Shown: positions 14,926 through 22,043 of the stretch, piece by piece
Numbering within the stretch: the first letter of the stretch is position 1
How the letters are laid out: every line of letters starts with the position of its first letter
Source: Candidatus Altimarinota bacterium
Lineage (GTDB): Bacteria; Patescibacteriota; Gracilibacteria; UBA1369
Assembly (NCBI GenBank): GCA_017994125.1
Contig: JAGOLJ010000002.1
Location: 1 to 34,384 of the forward strand
Direction of reading: 5' to 3'
Length of the DNA stretch: 34,384 nt
Position numbers and translations under genes: made by a program
Notes under the pieces: generated by a model
The model's database searches: none
The model's input: the letters and a program-made list of their open reading frames with translations, nothing else
What the model was told of the DNA's origin: nothing

Positions 14926-16824
14926 ATGCCTCCAGAATTAACCCCCAAAAATCAGGAAATAACCGAAGGAGAAAGGGCTATTGGAAAAGTCCCATCAAAA
15001 GAAAATCATTCCGATTTTGCCAATCATGAAAAAGACCTGCTTCTTTATTTTAAAAATCAATCCAGGGAAAAAATTGCACCGGAAACATTTACCAATTTCG
15101 AAATGCGGCTGGAAAAATGGGATAAGGAAAATGATGTTGAAAAAATAAGATCGGCAGGTGTTACCGAAAAAGAAAATGAAACTAATCCATATTTGCGCCA
15201 TGCCCTGCTTTCAAGAAAATTTTTGGAGCAGCTCCCTGGTTCCAAATACGTCTTTAAGGTAAATTTTAAAAACAACCATCTTGCTGAATGGCGCGTTGGT
15301 GTAGGGGATATGCTGCCACCCAATGTCCTTAAAATCAGGATTGCACGTCCCGATGGTTCTTCTATCGTAGCGGTCAGAGCTCAAAATCCACAGACCAAGC
15401 GTATTGGCTATTATGATGAAGATTTGCTGCGCAAGGGCGTTTATTATTATGAAGCGGTACACTCAGGAGATCAGGTTGAAATACTCGAAACCAATACCAT
15501 CCCCACGGCTGGCAATTTACAGACATTCAGGGAACATATCGCAATTTACAGGGGCGGAGCGATGAAAGAAAGTGCTTCAGACGGAGATGAACTTCGTTAT
15601 GATGCCAATAACAACATTATGTACCGCAATGTTGAAACAGCACTCAGAGCCCGCGATCAGGACAAAGCTTATGAAGAAAGACAAAAAAAGGCCGGGCCAA
15701 ATGCGGCTGCCACAGGTATTGCGACCGAAATTGATCATCATCATTTTGAAAAAGTCGGGCGCGATTTCTGGCGGGTTAATGTTGGGAATAGTGAGGCCGC
15801 TGCCGCATCCCAACTGGAAGAAATCACTTTCCTTGGAGGTAAAACCAAAGTCTGTCGTTATCTAATTCCATACCTTAAAGAAGCCAATGCCAGAATAAAG
15901 GCTGCAGGACTTGAATATAAGGCAAAAGATTTACAGTGCTTTGCCTGGAGGCAAATACGCGAAGGGAGCGGTCAAAGTATGCATTCATGGGGAGTTGCAA
16001 TCGATATTAACCCGGGAATAAACCAGTTTAAATCCGATAAAACCGATATTCCGCGTGAAATCATTGAAATTATGGAAAGGTGCGGATTCCGTTGGGGAGG
16101 CCATTGGAATCAGTTTGGGATGAATGCCTCACCAGTTTGGGGAAACCAATGGGGACGCCCTGACCCGATGCATTTTGAGTTTGCCCTTAACCCTTTCACT
16201 TCGGGAGCCATTTTACAGAGTGAAGAAGCCAAGCAGGCTGCCCGCGACATTGAAACCAGAAGCAATGGCCGTAAATTTGTCCAAAAAGAAATTGCTCCTG
16301 AACCCAAACCGGCAAATTACACCCAGACAGCCGCTTACGAAAAACGTGACAACAAAAAATATCCGGGAAAAGAAACAATTGAAAGAGCCTGTAGCCAATG
16401 GATGCCTTTTGTTGAGGCTAGCAGCCAAAAATATGGTGTCCCGGCAGAATTGATCATGGCCATTATTTATCGTGAATCCGGAGGAAGGGCCAATGCGGTC
16501 GGATTAAACAAAGATAAAGGCACTGGTGAAGTAAAATCAAGAGATCAGGGCTTAATGCAGTTAAACAGCAACTATTTTAAAAATCCCAACATTATGGATC
16601 CGGCAGTAAATATCGACACCGGAACAAAAGTCCTTAAGGGCCTTTTGATACGCTACAACTGGGATGTTGCCAAAGTGGCGCAGGCGTATAACTGCGGCCA
16701 CGCCGAAGGAGAAATCATCAGGGGCAGACCAAGCGGGATTCCGGCTTTAACCCGCGATTACTGCAATCAGATTGTTGATTCCATGCAAAAGCTTGGTTAT
16801 TTCGAAAAAAATAGGGAAGCATAA
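14926..16824 (+). CDS. Peptidoglycan hydrolase: M15-like peptidase plus lytic transglycosylase
   Basis: 632 residues in three parts. Residues 1-270 are unrecognised, with a charged, probably helical N-terminus and a beta-rich 105-210 stretch. Residues 305-422 are a D,D-/L,D-carboxypeptidase-like M15 domain: H353 and D360 in SMHSWGVAIDIN, then WGGHW and H416 in DPMHFEF supply the zinc ligands. Residues 484-625 are an SLT-type lytic transglycosylase with catalytic E517 in YRESGGRANAVG, then GLMQLNSNYF and AYNCG. One enzyme would cut stem peptides, the other glycan strands. No signal peptide or transmembrane segment is visible, so export is unexplained. It has its own promoter and no neighbour in the same operon. 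Confidence 0.85.
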   Translation: MPPELTPKNQEITEGERAIGKVPSKENHSDFANHEKDLLLYFKNQSREKIAPETFTNFEMRLEKWDKENDVEKIRSAGVTEKENETNPYLRHALLSRKFLEQLPGSKYVFKVNFKNNHLAEWRVGVGDMLPPNVLKIRIARPDGSSIVAVRAQNPQTKRIGYYDEDLLRKGVYYYEAVHSGDQVEILETNTIPTAGNLQTFREHIAIYRGGAMKESASDGDELRYDANNNIMYRNVETALRARDQDKAYEERQKKAGPNAAATGIATEIDHHHFEKVGRDFWRVNVGNSEAAAASQLEEITFLGGKTKVCRYLIPYLKEANARIKAAGLEYKAKDLQCFAWRQIREGSGQSMHSWGVAIDINPGINQFKSDKTDIPREIIEIMERCGFRWGGHWNQFGMNASPVWGNQWGRPDPMHFEFALNPFTSGAILQSEEAKQAARDIETRSNGRKFVQKEIAPEPKPANYTQTAAYEKRDNKKYPGKETIERACSQWMPFVEASSQKYGVPAELIMAIIYRESGGRANAVGLNKDKGTGEVKSRDQGLMQLNSNYFKNPNIMDPAVNIDTGTKVLKGLLIRYNWDVAKVAQAYNCGHAEGEIIRGRPSGIPALTRDYCNQIVDSMQKLGYFEKNREA

Positions 16825-16872
16825 ATAACCCTATCCTTATAAAATTAACCAATTAGTTTTAATATAGCCATT

Positions 16873-16907
16873 AAAAAGGGTAGGGCGGCGAGACCTGCTC
16901 GCCGCCC
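16873..16907 (-). terminator. Strong intrinsic terminator of the GC-rich island
   Basis: GGGCGGCGAG (16883-16892) pairs perfectly with CTCGCCGCCC (16898-16907) around ACCTG. Reading on the minus strand, the stem is followed by TACCC and TTTTT, so it ends leftward transcription. It is far more GC-rich than the other terminators here. Confidence 0.8.
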
Positions 16908-17044
16908 TAAGTTTCTTTCAGCTTGGGTGCTGCAGCGCCGGGACTAACCGGAGCTATCTCTTCGCTGATCCAGCCATGCACGGGGCACAGCTCATCACGC
17001 CTTGCATTTCGGCCAGGTCTGGCTTGGTCAAGCGGCAGGGCCAT
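16907..17044 (-). CDS. Possible 45-residue protein in the GC-rich island
   Basis: A small frame directly before the island terminator. It starts MALPLDQARPGRNARRDELC and contains one CPVHG motif, and it ends TAG inside the terminator stem. It lies 28 bp downstream of the 90-residue gene on the same strand. There is no clear Shine-Dalgarno, unlike its two larger neighbours, so the call rests mainly on operon position and on the stop codon falling exactly at the terminator. Function unknown. Confidence 0.3.
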   Translation of the reverse strand: MALPLDQARPGRNARRDELCPVHGWISEEIAPVSPGAAAPKLKET

Positions 17045-17072
17045 GTGGGGCCAAACTGCCGTTTGAAAGAAG

Positions 17073-17345
17073 CTAGAAACCGGGCTTCATCCGAAGGCCT
17101 TTGCGGGCCACCAGATTCGAACGCATCTGCATGATTACCGGATTCGGCGGAGGGGGGAGGGCGGAGGCGGGGCTCGCCGGAGGAGGTTGACTCCGCCTTT
17201 CTTCGGAGTCGGCGAGGGCGACCGGCGTGTCGCCTGATTGTTGCCGTGATTCGCGCTGCTCCATCTCTTTCAGGAGCTTTGCGCGTTGCTGGTTTTCCGC
17301 CAGCCTTTCTTCACGATTTTTCCTGCGTTGTCCTCTACTACTCAC
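17073..17345 (-). CDS. 90-residue charged, Pro-rich unknown protein in the GC-rich island
   Basis: Starts with GTG at 17345, 7 nt after a strong GGAGG. The N-terminal 40 residues are Arg/Glu/Gln-rich (MSSRGQRRKNREERLAENQQ) and probably form one long helix or coiled coil. The middle is Pro/Ala/Ser-rich (QPPPASPASALPPPPNP) and the end is basic. No family recognised. The GC-rich codons and the good Shine-Dalgarno contrast with the AT-richer, SD-less genes on both sides, suggesting a foreign origin. A 32-codon frame (17348-17446, GTG start) ends just before its start and may be a further small gene. Confidence 0.5.
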   Translation of the reverse strand: MSSRGQRRKNREERLAENQQRAKLLKEMEQRESRQQSGDTPVALADSEERRSQPPPASPASALPPPPNPVIMQMRSNLVARKGLRMKPGF

Positions 17346-17469
17346 GGCTAACCCTCCAGTTGTGGTACCAATAAGCTAAGCAAAGACGCATCGCCCGATT
17401 CGGAGCGGGCTGAACTGCTCGGCAATGCCAGCGTGCGGTTGTTCACGCGCGAATTTCTGCCGGCCTGAA

Positions 17470-17655
17470 CTAGCGCCGGCGAAGGCTGCGGCGGACGCGG
17501 ATACACTTGGGGTAAATTCCCTTCGTGCTGTCCTGCGTAATCACGCAGCCATGCTCCTCAACCTTGACGGTTGGCTTCAACTTCGTCTTCTTCTGGTGCA
17601 TTGCCGCAAGAAACCTCTCCATGTACTCGGGCGATTGCCCCCTACTCTTCTTCAT
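17470..17655 (-). CDS. 61-residue basic unknown protein in the GC-rich island
   Basis: ATG at 17655, 7 nt after AGGAGGT, the best Shine-Dalgarno in the window. The protein is small and very basic, starting MKKSRGQSPEYMERFLAAMH and ending IRVRRSLRRR; it has two Cys (in EHGCVITQD and YPKCIRV). No family recognised; RNA or DNA binding is possible from charge alone. The start codon overlaps the stop of a 33-codon upstream frame as ATGA. A GAAA-tetraloop hairpin (17681-17694) lies just upstream of the ribosome binding site. The opposite-strand frame here lacks a ribosome binding site and was not chosen. Confidence 0.55.
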   Translation of the reverse strand: MKKSRGQSPEYMERFLAAMHQKKTKLKPTVKVEEHGCVITQDSTKGIYPKCIRVRRSLRRR

Positions 17656-17753
17656 TCCTCGGACCTCCTTCCATCATTTTGGACATTTCTGTCCGGACCC
17701 AAAGCTTTAAGAAAGCTTACCCATTCTTTTAAACCACCGCGGGGATAAGACAT
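17652..17753 (-). CDS. Possible 33-residue leader frame of the GC-rich island
   Basis: ATG at 17753, TGA at 17654-17652, overlapping the next gene as ATGA, a typical coupled arrangement. The peptide starts MSYPRGGLKEWVSFLKALGP and ends charged. The ribosome binding site of the next gene lies inside it. It has no clear Shine-Dalgarno of its own. A hairpin, AAGGAG-CTGGT-CTCCTT followed by a T-rich stretch on the minus strand, sits just upstream (17765-17781) and may mark the island edge or attenuate transcription. Confidence 0.28.
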   Translation of the reverse strand: MSYPRGGLKEWVSFLKALGPDRNVQNDGRRSEE

Positions 17754-17914
17754 CTTAAAAGCAAAAGGAGACCAGCTCCTTCTACAGTTCCACGCGCTAG
17801 CGGCAAAGAACAGGTAACTTTCTTATAGCAGGTAACAAAGTTTCAAAGATCAACATTAAACAATAAAGATCCGGAACTTTCATTACTTTAACAGGTCGGT
17901 AATCTAACAGAATT

Positions 17915-17958
17915 GTTGATAAAATCAACGATGATTTTACTCACAATTCGGCTAAAAT
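17915..17958 (+). promoter_or_regulatory. Possible control region of thyX
   Basis: An inverted repeat GTTGAT-AAA-ATCAAC (17915-17929) is followed by a -10-like TAAAAT (17953-17958), 33 bp before the thyX ATG. No -35 fits well. The rest of 17754-17991 is AT-rich and shows no gene. Confidence 0.3.
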
Positions 17959-17991
17959 AAACAGGAACCAAAATTTTTAACTACTGCTCCC

Positions 17992-19662
17992 ATGAATCCA
18001 CAAAAAAAATTGCCATATCAAAATGAGCGTACCTACACCGAGGAGCAGAAAACTTTTCTTGCACCCTACCTTTCCGATTCTGACTCGGACATTTTTGTAC
18101 TCAAAAATCTTGATGGCATAGTCGGGGCAGCCTTTGCTCGTTATTCAAGGCAAAAAGGCGGAGTAAAAGACACGCTGCTCGAACTGGTCGTTAATGAAAA
18201 ACTGGATCCCGTTAAATCAACCGAACTAATGGAACGCATCCTCATTCAATATGGCGATGACAGCGTTGGGGAACTTGAAGGCGCCCACCTTGCGCTTGAA
18301 AACATATCCAACCTTGCCACCAAAGAAATCGAAGACCGTCGCATTGGAGGATCCCCGATTGAACAGTCCACCCGTTATGTAGTTTATGATCAGCGCGATA
18401 TCAATGGCAATTACCCTTACTATAGGGATGACACCATCATAAATTCAGAAGTAGGGGAGCTGTATATAAAAAACTTGGATAGGATTTTTGATATCTACTG
18501 CGAACTGCAGGAACCGGTCAAAAACTTCCTTTCGACCAAAAAACCTCTGGAGGAAGCCGAATACGACATCATGGGCAAGGGGACAAAACAGAAATATTCA
18601 GAAATGTCCGATGAAAAACTGCAAAAAGATTTCAAACGCACTTACAATATTGATCTCAAAACCAAAACCTGCGACATTTTGCGTGTGCTTCTTCCCGCCG
18701 CAACCTTAAGCAACGTGGGCCTTTTTGGCAACGGACGTTTTTATCAATATCTGCTTTCCCACCTCTACACCAACGAAATCCCGGAAATGAAAGCCATAGC
18801 GCAAAAAGCCCATACAGCCTTAAACCAGAGAATCCCCGTTTATGTAAAACGCGCTAAAAAGAACGATTATGTCGTCAGACGTAATGACCAGATAAAGCAG
18901 CTGGTGGCGGAACTTTTCGCAGGAATTAAACCCAAAAAGGTTAAGGAAGCAAAAGTAATACTGCTCAAACGGCCCAAAAACGACGCAGAGTTTATTATAA
19001 ATGTCTGCGCTGACGCCCTGTTCCCGTTCACCGGTTTCTCCCAGGAGGAATTACGCAAACATCTTAAGAATCTTGAAAAAAAGAATCCAGGCACTCTCCA
19101 GAAAGTTATCGATATCACCATCGGCGACCGCCAGACCCGCCGCGACCGCGCACCCCGCGGCTACGAGTATGGTTATCCTTTCACCTTTGAACTGACCAAT
19201 GATTACGGCATTTACCGTGACCTGGAGCGCCACCGCATGCTCACCCAGCAACGCCAGCTGTTAAACCCGTACCTCGGCTACAATCTGCCTCAGGAAATCA
19301 TTGATGCCGGCCTGGAAGACCAGGTTAAAAAGGCCTTCAAACTCTCCGCCAGACTCTATGAAGCCATGAAAGAAGCTTTAGGCCCAGCCATCGCCCAATA
19401 CGCCGTCTGTTTCGGTTATAACGTCCGTTACACCATGGGCATGAATCTGCGCGAAGTACAGCATTTCACCGAACTCCGTTCCGCTCCGCAGGGTCACATC
19501 AACTACCGCCGCGTTGCACAGCAAATGGCCAAAATGATGCCTCCGGAATTCCAGAAAATGCTCCAGTTTGTTGACTACGGCGATCACTATTGGGCCCGCG
19601 GCGACAGCGAAGCCCGTCAGCGCCAAAAAGAACGCCTATTGGATGAAAAATACGGCAAATAA
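17992..19662 (+). CDS. thyX: Tandem two-domain FAD-dependent thymidylate synthase (ThyX family)
   Basis: 556 residues, more than twice a normal ThyX. ThyX makes dTMP from dUMP using methylene-tetrahydrofolate, FAD and NADPH. Each half shows ThyX features. Half 1 has QYGDDSVGELEGAHLALENIS (86-106), RRIGGSPIEQSTRY (116-129) and RVLLPAATLSNVGLFGNGRF (231-250). Half 2 has RHRMLTQQRQLL (413-424) and ELRSAPQGHINYRRVAQQM (494-512). The signature RHRxxSxNxxSxRY is split: half 1 keeps R1, S6, S11, R13 and Y14 but has lost H2, R3 and N8; half 2 keeps R1-H2-R3 but not the second part. Its stop directly abuts the stop of the convergent next gene. Confidence 0.85.
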   Translation: MNPQKKLPYQNERTYTEEQKTFLAPYLSDSDSDIFVLKNLDGIVGAAFARYSRQKGGVKDTLLELVVNEKLDPVKSTELMERILIQYGDDSVGELEGAHLALENISNLATKEIEDRRIGGSPIEQSTRYVVYDQRDINGNYPYYRDDTIINSEVGELYIKNLDRIFDIYCELQEPVKNFLSTKKPLEEAEYDIMGKGTKQKYSEMSDEKLQKDFKRTYNIDLKTKTCDILRVLLPAATLSNVGLFGNGRFYQYLLSHLYTNEIPEMKAIAQKAHTALNQRIPVYVKRAKKNDYVVRRNDQIKQLVAELFAGIKPKKVKEAKVILLKRPKNDAEFIINVCADALFPFTGFSQEELRKHLKNLEKKNPGTLQKVIDITIGDRQTRRDRAPRGYEYGYPFTFELTNDYGIYRDLERHRMLTQQRQLLNPYLGYNLPQEIIDAGLEDQVKKAFKLSARLYEAMKEALGPAIAQYAVCFGYNVRYTMGMNLREVQHFTELRSAPQGHINYRRVAQQMAKMMPPEFQKMLQFVDYGDHYWARGDSEARQRQKERLLDEKYGK

Positions 19663-20439
19663 TTATCGCTTATATTCAAATATATAGAGACCCCTATGCA
19701 AAGGAAGCGGCGATGCTTTCATTAGCCGCAGATTGATATATACGTCCATAATCCTGTCTCCGCATTGGAAAGTCACAAGATGATGCGCAAAATTTGAGGG
19801 ATTTTGTTGTGTCTCGGCTTCAAGCACTGCCCGGATTTTACTGTAGTCCACATTCCTGGCCAGCTGGTTCAGAATCTGATTGGCCGTCCAGTTCCGGTTT
19901 GGAAAAGTCACAGATTTCTGCAGCGCATCGCGCAGTCCAAATAAATCAGTCCCCAGCACATGCAGATCTCCTTTTGCGGTTGATACATTTTCTTTTAGAA
20001 CCGAAAACTTAAATCCATTACCATCCTGTTCAATCACCAGATTATAAAAATCTGAGCCACGTTTAATGGTAGCTATGTGTTGGCTATTTCCTCCCTGCAC
20101 CCGCTTACTGATAAAATCCCTAAGATCCTGCTGGTCAACATGCACATTATCTGCAAGCTTTTTCTGGATAGCATTAGGATCCGTAGTCCCTGTATGGAGC
20201 ACTTCTTCAAAGATTTTTGATAGTCCATGCTTCAAAGTTGCAAACCGTCCCTGAATTGAATTAAGGTTCACTTCTCTTGATTCTTCATAGTGTGGAACGT
20301 TTGGAGCACTGATTACCGCAGATGGCAAAGCTTCCCTGGAGTTGCCAACATCAAATACCATCCTTTTTTCTCCAATTACTGGTTGTAATAAACAATTTAG
20401 CAGTGTTTTCATGTAGATGATTAAATTTATGGACTCCAT
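19663..20439 (-). CDS. Unknown cytoplasmic protein
   Basis: 258 residues if started at the ATG at 20439. The frame is open to an ATG at 20484, but that lies upstream of the promoter element, so it is unlikely. The 20439 ATG lies exactly 6 nt after TGTTATAAT and would be leaderless; ATGs at 20412 and 20361 are alternatives. No family is recognised. The central part alternates helices and strands (FISKRVQGGNSQHIATIKRG, FYNLVIEQDGNGFKFSVL), and a second similar stretch (HHLVTFQCGDRIMDVYINL) suggests a repeated small domain. No signal peptide. It is convergent with thyX with zero spacing. Confidence 0.7.
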   Translation of the reverse strand: MESINLIIYMKTLLNCLLQPVIGEKRMVFDVGNSREALPSAVISAPNVPHYEESREVNLNSIQGRFATLKHGLSKIFEEVLHTGTTDPNAIQKKLADNVHVDQQDLRDFISKRVQGGNSQHIATIKRGSDFYNLVIEQDGNGFKFSVLKENVSTAKGDLHVLGTDLFGLRDALQKSVTFPNRNWTANQILNQLARNVDYSKIRAVLEAETQQNPSNFAHHLVTFQCGDRIMDVYINLRLMKASPLPLHRGLYIFEYKR

Positions 20440-20445
20440 CGAGAA

Positions 20446-20454
20446 ATTATAACA
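20446..20454 (-). promoter_or_regulatory. Extended -10 promoter, leaderless arrangement
   Basis: TGTTATAAT on the minus strand, then 6 nt, then ATG at 20439. The surrounding 17 nt TTTTTGTGTTATAATTT are identical to the element before the gene that starts at 27601. Confidence 0.6.
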
Positions 20455-20499
20455 CAAAAACGCCTCTAAATAAAGTAGGCTCAAGTTAACATCATTCCT

Positions 20500-21360
20500 T
20501 TATTTGATGATATTCTTCCTGACCCGATTCCTAACAAGCTCCTGAATATGGCCATCTGCCGGTAAAAGTACAGCATCATACTTCCTTATTACCTTGTCTT
20601 CGATCAGAGCAGCCAGTTCTTTTCTAGCTTTAGGATCATCAATCTGCGCGGCGGCCTTCTCCGCGTAGGAAATCCCGTGACACTCGGTTGAAATCAGAGA
20701 CTCGGCGTTATATTTATCTCTGTTGAATGGCACCAGATGGATTGCGGCATTGGCATCAGCCTGGGCTTTATCTATAAAATGGCCAAAATTAACCAGAATA
20801 TCACTCGGTTCGCGCCTGTCATAACGCTTGTAAAGCTCAATCAGCCGCGAAGAAACATCCTCCGGTTTTACATGCTTTAACAATCGATAGGCAATTTTTC
20901 CTTCCTTACGTTTCTGCTTTTGGCCGGCGGCCGTTTTGCGTAAAAGGCTGGATACCGACAAATCATCAGTAAAAATCTCGCCCACATCATGAACCATCAT
21001 TATAAGGGGTAAGTTGTTCCATTCCTCCTCGCGTCCTTTGCTGACAGCCTTTTTAAGCAAAGGATAACCGTCTTCAACCTCATTGCACCAACTCACGCAC
21101 TCAACTTCATGATCCAAATCAGTCTCCTTAAAATCAGGATCAAGTTTTTTAGGCTCTATCCCTTGCCAGCGTAAAACCCCATCCAGTCCCTCATTTAGAT
21201 CTCTACGGGTTTCCCTGTTAATACGCGCAATATACTCGGAACGCAGCGGCTCACGCAAAACAAGCGCAAACCGGTCCACAAAAACCTCCCTATGCGACAG
21301 GTATTTTGCCCTTGGTGGCGACAGCTCCTCGATTTTTTCCATCTCACTTCTACCTTCCAT
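20500..21360 (-). CDS. HD-domain phosphohydrolase-like protein
   Basis: 286 residues. The metal-binding HD pattern is visible: H84 in DLDHEVECVSW, H124-D125 in LIMMVHDVGEIFTDDLS, and D197 in GHFIDKAQADANA. The VHDxGE-x-x-x-x-D spacing resembles YfbR/HDDC2-type 5'-deoxynucleotidases; if correct, it could feed dUMP or deoxynucleoside pools together with ThyX and dUTPase, but this is inference. A second ATG six codons in (21342) has a GAAGG about 10 nt upstream and may be the true start. It lies 24 bp downstream of a tRNA on the same strand and shows no promoter of its own. Confidence 0.65.
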   Translation of the reverse strand: MEGRSEMEKIEELSPPRAKYLSHREVFVDRFALVLREPLRSEYIARINRETRRDLNEGLDGVLRWQGIEPKKLDPDFKETDLDHEVECVSWCNEVEDGYPLLKKAVSKGREEEWNNLPLIMMVHDVGEIFTDDLSVSSLLRKTAAGQKQKRKEGKIAYRLLKHVKPEDVSSRLIELYKRYDRREPSDILVNFGHFIDKAQADANAAIHLVPFNRDKYNAESLISTECHGISYAEKAAAQIDDPKARKELAALIEDKVIRKYDAVLLPADGHIQELVRNRVRKNIIK

Positions 21361-21384
21361 CCTTTCTTGGAATTATGAAATTTG

Positions 21385-21460
21385 TGGTGGGCCTGGATGG
21401 GATCGAACCATCGACCAATCGGTTATGAGCCGACTGCTCTAACCTCTGAGCTACAGGCCC
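21385..21460 (-). tRNA. tRNA with CAT anticodon (Ile2 or elongator Met)
   Basis: Full cloverleaf on the minus strand: acceptor GGGCCTG/CAGGCCC, discriminator A, encoded CCA, D-arm GCTC...GAGC, anticodon loop CTCATAA with CAT at plus 21425-21427, and T-loop TTCGATC. The stretch TTAGAGCAGTCGGCTCATAA followed by TTGGTCGATGGTTC is close to E. coli tRNA-Ile2, whose C34 is modified to lysidine to read AUA. Elongator Met cannot be excluded. It lies between rpsT and the HD gene on one strand. Confidence 0.92.
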
Positions 21461-21474
21461 GGGAGTGACACGAA

Positions 21475-21500
21475 GGGACTGTAGCTTATGCTACAGGCCC
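21475..21500 (-). repeat. Hairpin containing a copy of the tRNA 5' end
   Basis: On the minus strand GGGCCTGTAGC, identical to the first 11 nt of the neighbouring tRNA, is followed by ATAA and GCTACAGTCCC. The two arms pair over 11 positions with one mismatch. There is no T-run, so it is not an obvious terminator. Confidence 0.6.
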
Positions 21501-21536
21501 AATTTTGAAGGAACTGATGGTTTTGAATTGGAAAAA

Positions 21537-21818
21537 CTAGGCCTTGGCGGCTTTCCCTCTACTGGCTCCGGAAACAGCGCGTGCCAGCCTTGATTTCTTG
21601 TGGGCAGCGTTGTTTTTGTGGATCATGTGCTTTTTGCAGGCAAGATCCAGCACCTTATAAGCCTTTGGTAAAAGCTTCTTGGCTTCTTCGACATCGGATT
21701 TGCTAAGCTCAAGCATCTTTTTCATGTAGGTTTTGACCTGGGTTCTGGTCGTTTTGTTCCTTTCCTGATTCTTAAGCGCTTGGCGAGCCTTCTTTTTGGC
21801 TGACTTGATTACTGGCAT
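21537..21818 (-). CDS. rpsT: 30S ribosomal protein S20
   Basis: 93 residues, Lys/Arg/Ala-rich and fully helical, with the bS20 pattern: MPVIKSAKKKARQALKNQER at the start, TYMKKMLELSKS in the middle, and IHKNNAAHKKSRLAR at the end. S20 binds 16S rRNA early in 30S assembly. It has a near-consensus promoter 30 bp upstream and no Shine-Dalgarno. The tRNA gene follows on the same strand. Confidence 0.95.
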   Translation of the reverse strand: MPVIKSAKKKARQALKNQERNKTTRTQVKTYMKKMLELSKSDVEEAKKLLPKAYKVLDLACKKHMIHKNNAAHKKSRLARAVSGASRGKAAKA

Positions 21819-21847
21819 AAGGAAAAATCTAATTAAATAGCGTCGAA

Positions 21848-21876
21848 AATATATTTTAATATGCTGCGGTTGTCAA
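21848..21876 (-). promoter_or_regulatory. Promoter of rpsT
   Basis: Minus strand TTGACA (21871-21876), a 17-bp spacer and TATATT (21848-21853). Perfect -35 and optimal spacing. It is divergent from the surface-protein promoter 28 bp away. Confidence 0.75.
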
Positions 21877-21903
21877 CTTTGCACAAATAATCTCACAAAA
21901 AAC

Positions 21904-21931
21904 TTGACAAAAACACGTAAGAGTATAAAAT
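21904..21931 (+). promoter_or_regulatory. Promoter of the large surface-protein gene
   Basis: TTGACA (21904-21909), a 16-bp spacer and TAAAAT (21926-21931). It implies a 5' untranslated region of about 105 nt, the longest in the window. That leader is AT-rich, has no ribosome binding site, and contains a 3-codon ATG-AAA-GTG-TAG mini-frame. Confidence 0.65.
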
Positions 21932-22043
21932 TCAATACCTTTTAAAGGAAATAAGGCGTAATGAAAGTGTAGTAAATACATTAAACCCTTTAGAAACTTC
22001 TCAAAAATTATAAATTTAAAATTATTACTTTAATACTCTAAAT

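Noticed and set aside
17425-17748. A plus-strand 107-codon frame in the GC-rich island
   Set aside because: It has no ribosome binding site, while the minus-strand genes here have strong ones and a matching terminator.
16873-17760. The GC-rich island as a structural RNA (RNase P, tmRNA, SRP)
   Set aside because: I looked for the conserved cores of these RNAs on both strands and found none, and the Shine-Dalgarno-plus-start signals favour coding.
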